Shown: positions 43,864-55,326, numbered from the stretch's first letter. The stretch: 64,000 nt of DNA from Orientallactaga sibirica (GCA_036365145.1 JAEOAD010000024.1:15948501-16012500); one strand, 5' to 3'. Notes: generated by a model not told the origin, from the sequence alone. Made by a program: numbers and translations.

Positions 43864-43979
43864 GGGCTAGAGAAATGGCTTAGTGGTTAAGGCGTTTGCC
43901 TGTGAAGCCAAAGAATCCCCATTCTCTGTCTTCCTCTCTTCTATCTCTCTCTGCTTGCAAATAAATAAATTTTACAAAA
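43864..43979 (+). mobile_element. B2-superfamily SINE with internal deletion
   Basis: The head through AAGCCAAAGAATCCCC is normal. It then jumps to ATTCTCTGTC and the AAATAAATAAA tail, so the middle (from AAGCCAGATG to the CCTGGCACACC region) is missing. Confidence 0.9.
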
Positions 43980-44580
43980 ATTAGTGTCATTTATGCAATA
44001 TAGATGTTTGGTGTCTAGGCTGTTTTGGGTTTGCTATAGTCTTTAAAGTGAGAGACGTTATCTCACTCTTCACAAGAGCACGTTCTCTTGACTATAAAAT
44101 TCAGAGTCAAAAACGATTCCCGGTTTCCTCCTTCGCCACAAAAATCCCATCACTTATCAAGATTCATTAATTCTCTTACTAAAATATCTCTCAACATCCA
44201 GAAAGCACCTTTTCAGTCCCAAGGTCAAGGCCTCAGGGCTCTCAGCTTGCTTCATCTGGATTCCTGAAAATGCCTGTTAACATTAAACTCCAGGCTCAGG
44301 GAAGTCTCCAGCCAGCCTTTCATATTGCTGCCTTGGTGTCCTTCGTGAAAAATCACATCTAATCATGCAGTTGATGCATTTAAATGTAGTTGATGTTTTC
44401 CCATTTCCTGAAAGATACTGTTGAAATTTCTTAGAAGAATATATTCAAGTCTTCCCCAAATGACCCTATCCTATATCATCAAGGTCATCTCCACCCACTC
44501 ATTACTTGACACAAGTTCTTGTTACATGCACATTTCTCACCATTCAATGAAACATTAATGTAGGTTCCAACCTTTTCTCA
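43980..44580. other. Repeat-poor stretch
   Basis: No repeat or gene recognised. Confidence 0.4.
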
Positions 44581-44589
44581 GTCTCTTCC

Positions 44590-45180
44590 TTGGCTTAGCA
44601 AAATCCTGTTCATCCTTCAAGGTTCAGTTCAAATATTATTTCCTCTGAGAGTTTCCATACCTGCTCTGCATTTCCCCAGAGAGCAGAATTAACCTTTCAT
44701 ATATGCTCACTACCCGAAAGCTTTCTTTATACTTTCAGTATCACATTACCATGCAATATTGTAGTTAGTGGGTTACATATTCATTTATGCAAAACAGCTT
44801 TTGTGCATCAGTTATGTGCCATTCCTTTGAATCATTCCTTGGAATCCAATTATAAGCAAAAATTTGTGCAGAGTCTGTCCTGTTTTGTCTTCTAGAGTAA
44901 GGGACTTGAAATTAGAAAACAGATCTTATTCATCTTTGCATCCTCAGGTTAAAGTCTAGCATCTAATTAGTGAACTTCAGATCAAATAGATGCTCTGTCT
45001 GGAATAGCACTTCCACCCCTGGAACCTAGAATACAGTCTGCCACATTGTATTTTTGATTATGCAAACATTAAAAATATGTATTTAATCAATTTCATTTTT
45101 TATCCTACCATCAGCACATTAATCCAGATCCTGAATGATCTTCTGAGTAATATCTAAGAGTTTTGTTGAATGAATCCAAT
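44590..45180 (+). mobile_element. L2 LINE 3' end
   Basis: TTCATCCTTCAAGGTTCAG, AATATTATTTCCTCTGAGAG, GAGAGCAGAATTAACC, CTTATTCATCTTTGCATCC and GTTGAATGAATCC follow the L2 3' UTR order. Between 44755 and 44880 a second ancient segment (CATCAGTTATGTGCCATTCC) seems to be embedded. Confidence 0.7.
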
Positions 45181-45307
45181 TTACAATCACTCTGTGCCAT
45201 TTAATTATATTATTGTCTTAAGAAAATTCAAATAAACACCCAAAATGTTTCTGAGTTACTTAATTTTAGGAAGGTAAGAAGTCCTTGGTGACTTTTCTTT
45301 TCCTTGT

Positions 45308-45461
45308 TTTTTTTTTTTTTTTTTTTCCAGGTAGGGTCTCACTCTAGCCCAGACTGAGCTGGAATTCGCTATGCAGTCTCAGGGAGGCCTCAAATTTACA
45401 GTTATCTTCCTACCATTGCCTCCTGAGTGCTGGGATTAAAGCGTGCACCACCATGCCCTGG
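45308..45461 (-). mobile_element. B1 SINE, reverse
   Basis: CAGGTAGGGTCTCACTCTAGCC, GAATTCGCTATGCAGTCTCAG, GTGCTGGGATTAAAGCG and ACCACCATGCCCTGG after a T run of about 18. Confidence 0.95.
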
Positions 45462-46194
45462 TATGTGACCAGATTTTTTTAATGGGAGTTCATTCTTTCC
45501 CCTTCCCATAGCAATATTGCTGTCCAGTTTTCTAAGCCCTTCATATTACTCTGAAGAAATCTACCAGGAGCTGCTCTGACTATCTATAAGTAATACATGA
45601 CTCAGAAGACATCTGATTTCCTGGTTTCCCACCATGTTATAGTTTCCACTTTCTCAGGTTGCCCCTTTACTCTGGCAGTCTCACTAACAATTGTGACTGA
45701 AACTTTGATTTGAAACATTAAGCATCAGACCTCGAACCCGGTTATCTTCTTAAAATCAGAAATTTTGAGTACAGAGATCAATTGTGTACCTGAAGTATCT
45801 CAGCCTCTTACCTGCTCCTCATTTCTATTTGATATCAGTGTCCACATCTGATTATCCTTTTTCATCAAAATACTAGACAAGCACAATACATTAGTCTAGA
45901 ACTTCTTTACCACATCTCCTGCTGCTACCACCTACTTCTCCCACATAAAACCATTCAGACATTGTTCAGAAATGAGACAGTCACTTGCTTGATAGGATGC
46001 TTTCCAAACCACAGAATAAGTGGATGGTAATGACTCAAAACCATTTATGAATCACTCCATTCACATAGAGACCAAGTTTTCATTCAAAACATGCCTAGCC
46101 AGTGGGACATTGAGGGCAATTTAGTAGAGGGTTTCAAGGAAAATACTCCTGCAAGGAGAGGAATCAGGGACTTGCATCTAACTTTGGAAATCAA
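45462..46194. other. Repeat-poor stretch
   Basis: No repeat or gene recognised. Confidence 0.4.
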
Positions 46195-46455
46195 CATACA
46201 TAATATAATTATCAATGCTGTATAATTCCTCTTATAGCTCTTAGAGCTATTCCAATATTACAATTTTATCATAATATAATACTTATATAATATTAATTAT
46301 TATTATAGCCAACATACAGATATAAAAGTTTAATATTAAATAAATATATGAATATATTATAATTATACTAAATGTGAATATTAAAAGAAATATTAAATGT
46401 TATATTTTACTAATCATATAATTATAAATAAATTACAATGCTATTATAATGCTCA
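46195..46455. repeat. AT-rich island
   Basis: About 260 bp that are nearly all A and T, with repeated TATAAT, ATTATTATTA and TATTAAAT motifs but no pure microsatellite. Composition of this kind is common in matrix-attachment or DNA-unwinding elements. Confidence 0.8.
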
Positions 46456-48090
46456 TTTTGTCATGACAAACAAAAACTGAGTTTTTCTGAGGCATTCACC
46501 TGGAATTACTGAATTGTACAATCTCTAATGCTCTAATCCTCTAGTCTTCATGTATTTTCCTCATTTTGAGTCAAGTTTTATTGGGTATTCTGTATTTAGA
46601 GGCAAAAATATAATGACTTAAATATTTAAGTTCCATTACAGGGCTGTGATTGAACCAAGGTAAGTTTGAATGTCCTTCAAAAGTCATACATACAAGGCAA
46701 ATGGATAATAATAAGCAAGAAGAATGCATTTTGTGAAAAGCAGAGATGGTTGGATGGATCAATAGCAAAATGTAAGTTTTTGATGCAGGATTTGGGAGTT
46801 CAGAAGGCCCCAAGCCTATGAACCCCAGCTTCTACATTAACAAAGAATTGAGAAAACAGACTGCTAGAAGGGTAAAATATGAGGTATGATGCTTATGTTA
46901 AGGAGAATTAAGACCCAGGGGAAGGTGCAAGCCAGAGGGGAATTCTCCTCCTTTCCAGATGGAAAAAGGAGAGTGGACAGAGGGAAATCACAGAGTGAAA
47001 TAGCCCTAAAGAAAGGGCACATAAACACACACGTGGAAGGCAAACCATGAGAGGCCAGGCCAAAAGATTTAGAGGAAGCATATAGACACACGCTTAGGAA
47101 GCACGAAAGTGCAATCATCTCACCTTTGCATACAAGAAAGCTAAGAGATTGGGCAGTAGAGGACTCAAGAGCTTAGAAGAAAATTACACATCTAACAAAG
47201 CAAAAAAAGAGTCTGGAAACGAAATCCATGTAGCAAGCAAACAGGAAAACACCAAGGCAAATAAAATCTTCCCCTTTCCTAGCCAGGCTGGCAAGCGATT
47301 ACCAAATCAGAGACCAGGAGGGTCTGGTGCCAGGAGATTACAGCCAAGGGCACCATCACACACACAAAAGACCCATTTATATGAGTCAGACATCTCATTA
47401 GGATGGCCTTGCCGTCAGACTCAGATGTAGGAGAAAGACTTGATTGGTTTTGAACTCAAGAGGATGACTCAGGAAGGGCCAGCCCACCCAGGTGTGCCAG
47501 ACAGAGGAAGAAACAGGAAGTGCTATTGCTGAAGAATTGCTTCACACCATCTTGAATAAGACTGGATCAGGTGTGGTGTCTAGTCCTGGCAGGCAGGCAA
47601 AGGTGGCATCTCCTTGTTCTTCTTGAGCCTTTGTCCTGGCTATGTATAGAAAATGTTCTCTTACCCCTGTTTCTCCTTCATTACCGTGAGCATGTCTCTG
47701 GACAACATGAATTACACTCACGCCTGCTGTGTTTCCCTCACTCAGTACAACAGTATAGACTCTAGAAACAATGCAACAGAAAGCCAAAAGAAATATCCAA
47801 AAGGGGGGTTTGGGAGTCAAAGGCTGGAGGAAAATTACAACCACCAGGCCAGGTGTGTTACTTCTTCCCCGCCAACAGTAGAAGGCCACCCACCCAGATC
47901 CATCATTTCTGTTCCACAACACAGACACTCAAGGCAGCCCAGGTGGATTCATTCTTTTCTGATTAGCATCAGGAATCCCAGGGCAAGCATCAAGACATCT
48001 GATACTACCCAAATAGGATTCACTAGCCTGTCCATCACTTCACAGCCAGAGAAAACAACTTAGACCAGTCTTCACTGAACTGTAATAAGT
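46456..48090. other. Repeat-poor block
   Basis: About 1.6 kb with no transposon recognised. Frames of 93 codons (47149-47430, forward), 136 codons (47653-48063, forward) and 128 codons (47542-47928, reverse) overlap one another. None resembles a known protein. Confidence 0.4.
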
Positions 48091-48094
48091 GAGG

Positions 48095-48315
48095 AAAAGT
48101 TCCAAAGAGTAACACATCATATGATTCCATTTATAACATTTTTGAAACAATACAATTTTAAAATCAATTGAAAGAGATGGGTATTTGCTCAGTGTTGTAG
48201 GCACGGAGTATAGGGGAAGGTGAGCGTATTTATTCACAGAGATCTTATGGTGAAGAGTTTCTCTGTGTCTTGATGGTGGTGATGTTTCATGTGATGAAGT
48301 TGTATAGGACTGTTT

Positions 48316-48352
<37 letters not shown>

Positions 48353-48580
48353 TGCACACACAAGAGAGAAAAAGACATAGGGAAAAATATAAATAACACC
48401 AAAGTATTCAATCCAATCCAGGATCTTAGCTGTGATGCTAAGTCTATAGCTTATAAAATGCTACCACTGGGAAAACCTGAACAAGGATACAGAGGCATTC
48501 TTTGTATTGTCCCTCACAACTGCATATGACTCTACAATAATCTCAATATCATTTTTATTTTAGAAGAATACAAGAAGACA
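48095..48580 (+). mobile_element. Ancient L1M 3' UTR
   Basis: CATCATATGATTCCATTTATAAC, in spaced form, TCTTGATGGTGGTGATG, ATGAAGTTGTATAGGACTG, then (CA)n, AAATGCTACCACTGGG and TACAATAATCTCAATATC follow the L1M 3' UTR closely. Confidence 0.8.
48317..48350 (+). repeat. (CA)n microsatellite
   Basis: About 16 CA units, at the place where L1M 3' UTRs usually carry CA repeats. Confidence 0.95.
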
Positions 48581-48692
48581 AAATATGAGCTGCTTTTTTT
48601 TTTTATCTCTGACACCCTACTTCACAAGTCTCTGCATAGATGAGTCCTAGAAATTCCTCTAGGTTTAGGCCTTCACGAACTCTGTAAGTCTG

Positions 48693-49038
48693 TGTGGTAG
48701 TCCCCCAATATATTCAGTTTTTTATTAGTTATAGTTTACATCTGCAGTCACCTTGCTATAGGCAATGTCACTGGGGGCCAGTCTTAAGGTATGGTGATGG
48801 TTTGAGATTCCATTGTAAAGTTATGCAAAGTGTGCCTAGCAGGAGTTCCTGAAGTGTGTGCTGTGTAGCTGGCGGCTTGGCTTTTCTCTCTCTTGCCCGG
48901 TCTTGTGAGAGCAGACCGCTTCTTCTGCCATTATGGAACTTCCCCTGGATCTGTAAGCTTCAATAAAAAATATCCCTTCCTCCATAACTGTGCCTGGTCT
49001 GAAAATTCATCTCAGCGAACCTGAAGCTGTCTGCTATA
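48693..49038 (+). mobile_element. Solo MaLR LTR, same family as the 28-kb provirus
   Basis: Starts TGTGGTAGTCCCCCAATATA and ends CTGTCTGCTATA. Shares ACCTTGCTATAGGCAATG, AGGAGTTCCTGAAGTG, GCCATTATGGAACTTCCCC and CTGTGCCTGGTCTGAAA with the LTRs at 28235-30255. AATAAA at 48962-48967. Exact target duplication GTCTG at 48688-48692 and 49039-49043. No internal sequence remains, so it arose by LTR-LTR recombination. Confidence 0.95.
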
Positions 49039-49043
49039 GTCTG

Positions 49044-50600
49044 TTAAGCCAATTCTTCTCAAAAAATTGTTTAGAAAGTTCCAGCTAAGCTGATTAAACT
49101 TCCTGCCACCCTTCCTCTCTTCCATCCCTCTCTCCTGATCTTCCCTTAGCTATCCCCCCCCCCATACTCTACCCCTCTACTTACATATCGGCTATCTTCT
49201 TCCCTCAGATCAGCCTCCCCCATCAGGGCCCCTGTCTAGCTTCCTGACCTCTAGTATTGTCTTATCTTAGCAGGAACCCTGAGGGTTAAGTGTGACAGCA
49301 ATAACCACAAGGGGATTCTGGTCATGGAAACAGCAGGCACACTCACTGATTCTGAAGAAAGAATATTTAAAGTTAATAATCATGTGTTATGTAATTTCCA
49401 AAATAAAACTTGAAGGTAATTATATTTAGATGGAAAACCGTGCCTTTCTCTACCCTCTTAATATAAAGGGATTCAATTTGTGTTTTCTGAAAATACACTT
49501 TTAAATTCGTTGTGAAAAGATAAAATTTACTTTAAAAAATAAAACATGACAGGTTTTCATAAAAGAAAGAAAAGGGAGTTCCAGTTAACCCTAAAGGAAC
49601 AGATTATTTTCTTTCTTCCTGCCTTCTCCTTCACTTTCCACCTCCTGTTCCTCTTCCTACTCTTCATCTTCTTTTCCACCTGTATTTAGTCTTTTGCTTT
49701 AGTCAGATCAGCCTTGTTTCCCGACAGCAAAAGGGATATATTTGATTATATATCATCTTGTATCATCTGGGTATTTCAGTAAACTATTTACTCTTTATAG
49801 GGAAAAAAAAAAAAAACAGCCAGGGGATATACAGAGATAATGAAGGATGTATACAGTGAACATTAGAGCTGTGAATAAAACTGTGAAATGCTGTGTTAAT
49901 TAGGTGAAAAAGTTGCCAAGAAGTCCTTACAAGGTTCATACCATGGATTTGGGTCCATTCAGATGCAACTTTAAGGCAACTTGTTCAGTGTTGACTGATA
50001 TCCTAGGACATCCATCATCTTTCATTTGCAGGCCCATTAGTCACACTTCCTGTAAATCAAAATTCACTCTGTAAATCAGCAAAGCAAGGAGGTACGGAGT
50101 GAGATACAAGTCGCTTTGCTTGTCTAGCTAGCTTCTATCTGGGGACTGTTCCTTCTCCCTTTGACGTGCTTTTCTGTTTACCTTAAACACAGCTTGACCT
50201 TTAAGCCTCTATTCTTGCTGGAGCAGAACACGTTCTAAAGAGCTCAGAATAAGCTATCTCTAGTATAAATTAATTTTCCCATCATTCCTGGGAGGTTTTT
50301 GAGAACAGCTCCCCTGCCCCACCCCACACCCTCTTGAGGATAGAGATTGTGCAAACAGGATTTGGTCCTTGCGGACACATATTGAATTGCAGGGGAAGAG
50401 AGCTTTTCTAAGCCCTGACATTCCTGATTACTGACAATGACTTCATAACAATGTTCTTCAGAAGAAAATAGCCAAAGCCAAGCAGAATTTGTAATTCTTT
50501 ATCTAAAACATTTTCTTGCTTTTTTTTTTTTTCTTTTGCTCCTTATTTGATTCCTGCTTCCATAGACTCTTGGCTTATACAAATTGAAAATGTAAATAGA
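49044..50600. other. Repeat-poor block
   Basis: About 1.5 kb with no transposon that I can name. The part 49090-49250 is pyrimidine-rich with a C run at about 49155-49165. Poly-A at 49803-49815 and poly-T at 50520-50532 could be relics of retroelement tails. Confidence 0.4.
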
Positions 50601-50604
50601 TAAA

Positions 50605-50858
50605 ACCACCCCTTGCATCTCAGTCAAGGTCCAGGTGAAATCACAGAGGAAGAAGTGGGGAGACAAGCAAGAGGGTTACTTCCATGGGGAGCCTGACTGG
50701 CAGCATTGAGCTGAAGGAGACAGATGCTGAGGACACTCAACACTCACCAAAGCAGAGATCTAGAGGGTCCTAAGAGCTCATCACTGAAGTAGACTTAAAA
50801 ACACACCCACCAAGGCTCAGGGAATTTTGCAGAAGAGGGAGTAGAAAGATTGTAAGAG
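50605..50858 (+). mobile_element. L1 3' UTR, part 1 (lineage-specific family)
   Basis: AGGTGAAATCACAGAGGAAG, CTCAACACTCACCAAAGCAG, AAACACACCCACCAAGGCTCAG and TTGCAGAAGAGGGAG match the copy at 24250-24690. It continues after the B1. Confidence 0.8.
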
Positions 50859-51006
50859 CCAGGTGTGGTGGCACATGCCTTTAATCCCAGCACTTGAAAG
50901 GCAGAGGTAGGAGGATCACCATGCGTTTGAGGCCACCCTGAGTCTACATAGTGAATTCTGGGACAGCCTGAGCTAGAGTGAGATCCTACCTCGAAAAAAA
51001 AAAAGA
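50859..51006 (+). mobile_element. B1 SINE nested in L1 3' UTR
   Basis: GCCAGGTGTGGTGGCACATGCC, GGCAGAGGTAGGAGGATC and CCTACCTCGAAAAAAA. Target duplication AAAGATTGTAAGAG at 50845-50858 and 51007-51020 is L1 sequence, which proves the nesting. Confidence 0.97.
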
Positions 51007-51235
51007 AAAGATTGTAAGAGTCACTGGTTGGACATCATGACCAGAGGCATTGCCTCCCACCAATAACTGACTGCTGATCCCACAACACATAACCCACAAC
51101 CCCATGGGGAATACCAGCAACCCCACTGAGAAAGGCCTCCTGTGGAATGGGGGGAAGGATGAGGGGAAAAAATGGTACCAACACATGATGTATCCATATG
51201 AAATATGTTCTTAACAATAAAAAGAGAAAAAAAAC
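51007..51235 (+). mobile_element. L1 3' UTR, part 2 with A-rich end
   Basis: ACCCACAACCCCATGGGG, AACCCCACTGAGAAAGGCC, TGGTACCAACACATGATG and TATCCATATGAAATATG, ending in an AACAATAAAAAGAGAAAA tail. The reverse frames at 50986-51245 are read through it. Confidence 0.85.
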
Positions 51236-52200
51236 AATAAATCAAAACAGCAAATATCCATCACCATTGTCTCTATATATCCATATATATTATATACTTA
51301 CATAAATATATATATCCAACATATTACATAGTCCTAATGTTTTAAAAGTAGGAGAAAAATCTCATTGCAACTGAAGACAGCCATTTCAGCCTTAGCTGCA
51401 GTGTGAATTGCAGTCATGTTTTGAACCATCTGAATAACACAAAGGAAGGGGCTGTTTAATTCTTCTTAAGGTTATAATTCAATAAGTCACACTGCCACCT
51501 GAGACTCCTGAACCTAAGTTCCCATGGTTATTTAATTTATAACTTTTTGTCAATCTTTCTCTCAATTTAGGTCTAAACCACTATTGACATCAGATTTAAA
51601 AATTGGATTTATGGAAAAGCCCAAAGGGCATGTTGATAACCTGTTTTAAGGCTGTCAATGAAAGCCGCTTTCATGAATATACTAAACCTGTGCAGAGATT
51701 CATTGAAAAAGGTTAATCTGGAGCCAGAACAGCCTAAAAGATATCATCTATTTATGAATTCAACTGAAAGATACACAAAATAAACTCTACCTAGCAATTT
51801 TCTGTCATTGGATTGCTTGTGATACCTAACTCACTAATATTGCAACATGCCATAATTATTTATGCTATATTTTGAATTAGGTATTAAGAAAATATGTGTT
51901 ATATAATTATTCCAGCAATTGTGTTATACAACAAGTGAATAATTAACATAGGTTGCATTATGAGACTTCATATAAAATGTAGTATGTGCATATAACTCAC
52001 TTAATTCAATGGATGAAATCACCTCAAAACAAAAATAGAAAACATTCTGGATCAGTATTTCCTTATTTCTAAAAATAATTTCCAAGGAGAAGGAGACTAT
52101 TTAAGTGTTCAGAAGCAAAACTGAGGGCACATCTACGATTTTCATTTTCACATTGTGCCAAGGTATCTTCTGCTCATCATCCTCCAGTGTGAGAATCCTA
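51236..52200. other. Repeat-poor block
   Basis: An AT-rich TATATA segment lies at 51271-51322. The segment 51590-51800 looks like single-copy, possibly conserved, noncoding DNA. Confidence 0.4.
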
Positions 52201-52414
52201 ATTTTTTATTTACTTATTTGTTCATGTGTTGGTGGGCGGGCGGGGGGGGATGGAGAGCATGCCAGGGATTCTTGGATTCTTGCTGCTGCAAATTAACACC
52301 AGACATTTATGCCAATTTTTGCATCTGGCTTACTTGGATGGCTTGGGAATTGAACCTAAGCTAGCAGACTTTGCAAGTAAGTGCCTTTATCCACTGAGCC
52401 ATCTTCCCAGCCCC
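52201..52414 (-). mobile_element. B2-superfamily SINE, reverse, diverged
   Basis: GAGCATGCCAGGGATTCTTGG, TGCTGCAAATTAACACC, TTGCATCTGGCTTACTTGG, AGTGCCTTTATCCACTGAGCC and CATCTTCCCAGCCCC. Its GA part is replaced by a G-rich run at about 52231-52249. Confidence 0.85.
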
Positions 52415-52800
52415 TGTATTCTGTACTTTCAAAGATTTGTGTTGGCATTGGGTAGTTCACATGGTTGGAGCTGTGACTGTGACATATGACTGTGTATCCA
52501 TGTGCCAATGAACATGTTCTATTGTCAGGTGTAGATATCAATAAAACATAAAAAAAAGAAACCATAATGGGTCTACTTCCTTCTCTATGCAATTAAAAAG
52601 ATAGGAAAATAATCATGTGGTAACCTGTTCTCTGAAGATTTAAAACTATTAACCTATAAAATTATTTGAAGATAGGTCTTATCAATTTTTTTCCATAATT
52701 GTTCATTAATTTTTTTCTCTTTATATTCTCATCTGTATGAGGTATCTTTTTAGGTAATTACTGTATAGATTCATTCAAATGTTTTTATATAAAATGTTTC
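52415..52800. other. Repeat-poor stretch
   Basis: No repeat or gene recognised. Confidence 0.4.
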
Positions 52801-52801
52801 A

Positions 52802-53012
52802 ATTTTTTTTGAGATAGTCAGAGACAGAGAGAGAGATAGAGAATGGGCATGCCAGCAGCCTTTCAGCTGCCGTGAACAAACTCCAGATGCATGTGCCCCC
52901 TTGTGGGCAAGTGCAGCATTGCGCCCTTGCATCACTTTACATCTGGCTAAACATGGGACTTGTAGGCTTAGTAGGCAGGTGCCTTAACCGCTAAGCCATC
53001 TCTCCAGCTCTC
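52802..53012 (-). mobile_element. B2-superfamily SINE, long subtype, reverse
   Basis: GAATGGGCATGCCAGCAGCC, TTTCAGCTGCCGTGAAC, GATGCATGTGCCCCCTTGTGG, CAGCATTGCGCCCTTGC and CCGCTAAGCCATCTCTCCAG. Confidence 0.95.
52893..52907 (-). promoter_or_regulatory. CTCF-like core word in long SINE
   Basis: Reverse strand reads CCCACAAGGGGGCAC, one of the two best core matches in the window. Confidence 0.4.
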
Positions 53013-53278
53013 AATGAATATTTTTAAGTTCTCAGTTTATTTTAGAATTCTGGATATTCCCTAATATTCCACTTTAACTTTCACTTACATTTTTTTCTTG
53101 ATTAGATTATTTGGTAATTTATCTAAGTTGTTGCATAAGGGTATGTATTTTTCCAAAGAGCCAGCTGTTAGAATGGAAAATGAAAGTTAGAAGAAAAACA
53201 AAACAAAAACGCTTCCCCAACAAATGTTGCCTCAAAGCAGACATAAATAAAGATCAAATATTTTTGAATGAAAAAAAA
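53013..53278. other. Repeat-poor stretch
   Basis: No repeat or gene recognised. Confidence 0.35.
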
Positions 53279-53279
53279 A

Positions 53280-53545
53280 ATGGGTAAGAGAGATTGCTCA
53301 GTGGTTCAATGTGCTTGCTTGCAAATCCAGACAGCGTGGGTAAATTATCCCAGTAACCACATGAAGTCAGCTCTAAAGTGGCATATGCACCTGGAGTTTG
53401 TTTGTAGTGGCAAGAGCCCCTGGTGTGCCCATTTTCTTCTTCTCTCTCTCTCTCTCTCCCTCCCTCACCTCCTCTTATCTTGCACTCTTTCTCTCCATTC
53501 CTCTGTCTCACTCTAAAATAAATAAGTACAAATAATTTTTAAATG
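53280..53545 (+). mobile_element. B2-superfamily SINE, diverged
   Basis: GTAAGAGAGATTGCTCAGTGG, TGCTTGCTTGCAAATCC, CACCTGGAGTTTGTTTG, CCTGGTGTGCCCATTTTC and a long CT-rich end. Frames on both strands are read through it. Confidence 0.85.
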
Positions 53546-53589
53546 AAATATTTCAAAAGTATTTGCCTCTATGAAACCACAAATGTACA

Positions 53590-53690
53590 ATAATAGCAAA
53601 CAATTATAAGGTACTTACCACAGAGCAGACATTATGTTAAATGCTTTATATTAAATTTATTTATTTATAATCTTCACTACATTATCTCCA
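53590..53690 (+). mobile_element. Possible MIR or L2 fragment
   Basis: GGTACTTACCACAGAGCAGAC, ATTATGTTAAATGCTTTATA and CACTACATTATCTC recall the common ancient word GAGCACTTACTATGTGCCAGGC in decayed form. Confidence 0.35.
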
Positions 53691-53694
53691 CATA

Positions 53695-54767
53695 GAAAAG
53701 CCCAAGTCCAGATGAGTTTACTACAGAATTCTATGAAATATGAAATAGAAATGAAAGTATCACTACCATACTGTTCTATGAAGCCAGAATTATCCTGATC
53801 CCAAAACTGGATACACACACACACACATAAAGAAAACTGCACAGAAACTTCTTTGGTGAACATAGATGCAAAAAAATTCTAAACATAATAATTGTAAATA
53901 GAATGAAAGACCATATTAATAAAATTGTACATCATAACCAATTTGGTTTCATCCCAAGCATCAAAGTTTGATTCAACACATGCAAATCAATACATTTAAT
54001 TCACTAGATTAACTTAATGACAGACATCAAATGACTGTTATTATAGACACTTAAAATAAATTTCTTAAAGTTCAACCTGCCTTCTTGTTGAAAGTTCTGT
54101 AGAAATTAGGAATAGGTGGAACATATCTCAAAACAACAAAGTTACATATGATAAACCTATTGCCAGTATCATGCTAAATGCAGAAAATTATTTCACCTAA
54201 AATCTGGAATGAATCAAGGGTGCTCATTGTCTCTCTGTTATTCAGTATAGTTCTCAAAGTCTTAGCTTCAGAAATAAGATAAGAAAAAGATATAAAAATT
54301 TAAAAAATGGGAAAGGAAGAAATGAAATTATCTCTATTTGCAGATAATATGATTCTATACATAAGTGACCCTAAAGAGTACCAAAAAAAACTGTCAGATT
54401 TAATAAATACTGTCGGCAAAGCTTCATGATACAAAATCAACACATAAAAATCAGTAGTTTCCATAAATTACAACAGTGAACTTGCTAGGAAAGAAATTAT
54501 GCAAAGTATATGATTCACAATAGCTCCACTAAAAATAAAGTGCTAAGACTAAGCCTCCCAAAGAAAGTGAAAGATCTCAACAAAATTCCTTTATTACACT
54601 GAAAATAAAATAAAAGAAAATGACACATATGGGACAGACCCTCCATGCTTCTAGACTGGCAGAATCAGTATTGTGAAAATGACTCTATTATCAAATCCAC
54701 CTATAGAGTCAATGAAATTCCCATCAAAATTCCCAGATGGAGAACAAAAATATATATATAACTTATA
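53695..54767 (+). mobile_element. L1 LINE, 5'-truncated, ORF2 region (pseudogene)
   Basis: Begins GAAAAGCCCAAGTCCAGATG, within the reverse-transcriptase domain of L1 ORF2. A frame around 54328-54360 reads LSLFADNMILY. This is the catalytic FADD-type motif, with the second aspartate changed to asparagine. The reading frame is broken many times by stops and indels, including a (CA) insertion near 53812-53826, so no protein can be made. It is interrupted by a hAT-like element at 54768 and resumes at 55148. Confidence 0.92.
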
Positions 54768-55147
54768 TGTGTATTAGTAACTCTGGCTGCTGAGACAAAA
54801 ATACCTGGACTGAAGCAAATTAGAGAAGAAAGTGTTTATTTCAGCTTATAATTCCAGGTTACAGTCCATCATGGCAGGAAAGGCAACAGGACTGGTCCCA
54901 TGCAGGCCAACAGTGAGGAAGCAGAGCAGAACCATAGCTGTTCCTGCTAAGTTATTTCTCTCCTTTAAAGATAGCTCAAGCTTCCAGCCCACAGAATGGT
55001 GCTGCTCTCAGTTCACATGGGTCTTCCCACCTCAGTTCACCTCATCAAGACAATCACCCACAGGCATGTCCAGATGCTAACCTCATGGAGATAATCCCTC
55101 ACCTGATTCTAGATATTGTCAAGTTGAAAATCAATATGAGCCATCAC
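54768..55147 (-). mobile_element. hAT-like (URR1-type) DNA transposon nested in L1
   Basis: Read in reverse: GATTTTCAACTTGACAATATC, GAACTGAGGTGGGAAGACCC, GCAGCACCATTCTGTGGGC, GATGGACTGTAACCTGG, AAATAAACACTTTC and GAGTTACTAATAC. Same family as the element at 20110-20718. It lies within the L1 and is therefore the younger of the two. Non-coding. Confidence 0.7.
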
Positions 55148-55275
55148 AATATGGAAACACAAAGGACCATGTAAACCCAAAGCAAGCCGGAGTAGAAAGA
55201 ACACTGCTGTGGGGAGCACATGTCATGACCTAACAATAATACTGTAGATCCAGTGACAAAGAGAGCATAGTAATG

Positions 55276-55326
<51 letters not shown>

